Part shown: piece after piece, positions 62,722 to 64,000 of the stretch
Numbering within the stretch: position 1 is the first letter of the stretch
Layout: each line of letters starts with the position of its first letter
NCBI GenBank assembly: GCA_046346965.1
Contig: JAXMHB010000002.1
Location: 62,001-126,000 of the forward strand
Origin: JAXMHB01 sp046346965
Lineage (GTDB): Bacteria > Pseudomonadota > Gammaproteobacteria > Xanthomonadales > SZUA-5
Reading direction: 5' to 3'
DNA length: 64,000 nt
Program-made: the position numbers and the translations under genes
The notes under the pieces: model-generated
What the model was told of the DNA's origin: nothing
The model's input: the letters and a program-made list of their open reading frames with translations, nothing else
Databases searched by the model: none

Positions 62722-63666
62722 CTAGGACCGAGCCGACGTCGTCCGCGATGCCGCGCCCGGCGCCTCGGCTTGCTCGCTGTCGAGGACCACATCGGGTTCG
62801 GTCGCTGCTGCGGCCGGCGCGCGGGTGGCCACTTGCAGCACGGCGACCGCGACCAGGATCACACCCATGCCGACGATCAGCTTGTGGCCCAGCGGCTCGC
62901 CGCCCAATGCCCAGCCCAGCAGCACCGCGATCACCGGATTGATGTAGGAGAAGCTGCCGGCGCGTGCCGGATGCCAGACCTTGGCGAGGTACTGGTAGGA
63001 GGCGAAGGCGACGCAGGAACCGCCGATGACCAGATACAGCGCCGAGATCCAGGCCTCCTTGGACACCGTGCCCACATGCGTGTAGCCGCCGGTGTAGCTG
63101 GTCAGCAGCACGCCGATCAGACCCGAGCACAGCATCTGCACGCCGGCATTGGCGAACAGGCCGCCGCTGCGCACACGGGCGCGCTGGTACAGCGAGGCGG
63201 CCGACCAGGCCGCGGCCGTCATCACGCAGGTGGCCGCCGCCAGTGCGTCGAAGTGGGTCAGTTCATCGGGCCACATCACCAGCGCGACGCCGGCGAAGCC
63301 GAGCAGCACGGCGACCCAGCCCAGCGGTCGCAGCGGCTCGCGGCGCAGCGTCATCAGCGCCAGCCACACCGGTATCGGCGCCTGCAGCACGGCGCCTACG
63401 CCGGAGGGGATGTAAAGCAGAGACCAGGCGGTCAGCACATTGGCGAGACCAGTCAGCACCAGCCCCGCCGCGATCAGATGCCACAGGTGCTCGCGGCGGA
63501 CGAAGGACTCGCCCGACACCCGCGCGATCACCAGACACAACAGGCCTGCCGAGACGAAGCGCAGCGTCGCCAGCCCCATCGGCGTGAAGTCCGCCAGCGC
63601 CCATTTGTGCGCCAGCCAGGTCGAGCCCCAGATCAGACAGCAGGCAGCAAAAGCCAGCCAAGGCAT
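62722..63666 (-). CDS. EamA/DMT-family transporter
   Basis: 314 residues, about ten transmembrane helices in two EamA halves. Family marks: FAACCLIWGSTWLAHKWAL at the N-terminus, LLYIPSGVGAVLQAPIPVWL, and in the second half YLAKVWHPARAGSFSYINPV then VLLGWALGGEPLG. Inner-membrane export of small metabolites; the substrate cannot be told. The C-terminal tail (about 30 residues) is soluble. ATG 63666 chosen because it starts the first helix; there is no ribosome binding site and a GTG lies one codon upstream. Confidence 0.88.
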   Translation of the reverse strand: MPWLAFAACCLIWGSTWLAHKWALADFTPMGLATLRFVSAGLLCLVIARVSGESFVRREHLWHLIAAGLVLTGLANVLTAWSLLYIPSGVGAVLQAPIPVWLALMTLRREPLRPLGWVAVLLGFAGVALVMWPDELTHFDALAAATCVMTAAAWSAASLYQRARVRSGGLFANAGVQMLCSGLIGVLLTSYTGGYTHVGTVSKEAWISALYLVIGGSCVAFASYQYLAKVWHPARAGSFSYINPVIAVLLGWALGGEPLGHKLIVGMGVILVAVAVLQVATRAPAAAATEPDVVLDSEQAEAPGAASRTTSARS

Positions 63667-63832
63667 CACGGCGACAGATCCGATGGGCGAGCGTTGCAGG
63701 ATGCCGCAGCGTGGCTGAATCCCGGCGGGCGAAAGGCGGGCAGGCCGGGGCCGGCGCGATGGCAGTGGTCGGAATGCTAAGCTCGCGCGGATCGCCGTCA
63801 CAGTCTGCACGAGCCCTCGGATCGACCGCACC

Positions 63833-64000
63833 ATGAGCAGCCTTTGGCATCGATGGGCCTTCTGGATCAGCCTGCCGTTGGTGCTGCCGCAAGGACTGTG
63901 GCTGCGACGGACGGCGCGCCGGTTGCCGCCTGCCGAGGGCGCTGCTGAGGGCCACGTCGGCAGCGGGCCGCATCGCAAGCTGGTGCTGATTGGTGATTCG
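63833..64000 (+). CDS. SGNH/GDSL-type hydrolase, N-terminal fragment (cut by window edge)
   Basis: 56 codons to the right edge. An N-terminal hydrophobic segment (WAFWISLPLVLPQGLWL) looks like a signal or anchor. The fragment ends in HRKLVLIGDS, the block-I motif of GDSL/SGNH esterases with the catalytic Ser as the last visible codon. TAAGCT at 63778-63783 could be its -10. Divergent from the EamA gene. Confidence 0.75.
   Translation, partial: MSSLWHRWAFWISLPLVLPQGLWLRRTARRLPPAEGAAEGHVGSGPHRKLVLIGDS

Overview
The window is high-G+C DNA with dense genes, short intergenic gaps and many ATGA-type stop/start overlaps. Its gene set points to a gammaproteobacterium of the Xanthomonadales/Lysobacterales group: a dihydrolipoyl dehydrogenase with its own lipoyl domain, trxA-rho divergent from rhlB, a Gsp/Xps-type type II secretion system (T2SS) in scattered pieces, RpoD of about 622 residues, and a Reg_prop/Y_Y_Y histidine kinase. 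The genus cannot be decided from sequence alone. No rRNA, tRNA, CRISPR array or transposase gene was seen.

Layout. 1-7.7 kb: Ser/Thr kinase (cut by the window edge), DUF2059 protein, lpd, LprI-like protein, universal stress protein, SPOR protein, alpha/beta hydrolase. 7.7-15.05 kb: a four-gene minus-strand operon, visibly lower in G+C than its surroundings. It encodes a dynamin-like GTPase with a C-terminal MITD1-type (MIT_C) domain, a C2H2 zinc-finger protein, a coiled-coil protein and a divergent Hsp70. This is the best candidate for an undescribed system. 15.2-20.1 kb: HExxH peptidase, rhomboid protease, gspB, gspA. 20.2-25.3 kb: VWA protein, rpoD (with an apparent one-base deletion), a repeat cluster, srkA, a YdiI-like thioesterase. 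25.4-37.5 kb: plsB, lipoprotein, a candidate small RNA, pyrF, pbpC, attachment-like protein, ECF sigma factor with its partner, lipid A acyltransferase, actP-DUF485. 37.6-49.5 kb: large exported proteins (metzincin-like protease, sensor kinase, beta-helix protein, subtilase). 49.5-56.2 kb: rho, trxA, rhlB, gspC, gspD. 56.2-64 kb: TfoX-like protein, alpha-2-macroglobulin, EamA transporter, start of a GDSL hydrolase.

How the genes fit together. The T2SS parts (gspA/B and gspC/D) could export the large secreted proteins, three of which share a C-terminal (N/D)GFE motif. plsB, the lipid A acyltransferase, pbpC and the macroglobulin all serve the cell envelope. rpoD, rho, rhlB and trxA are housekeeping genes.

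A family of non-coding elements with GC-rich inverted ends recurs in gaps at about 3.2, 23.6, 43.9, 51.0 and 62.6 kb and looks like a MITE or REP-type repeat. G+C contrasts and motif matches were judged by eye; no database search was possible.
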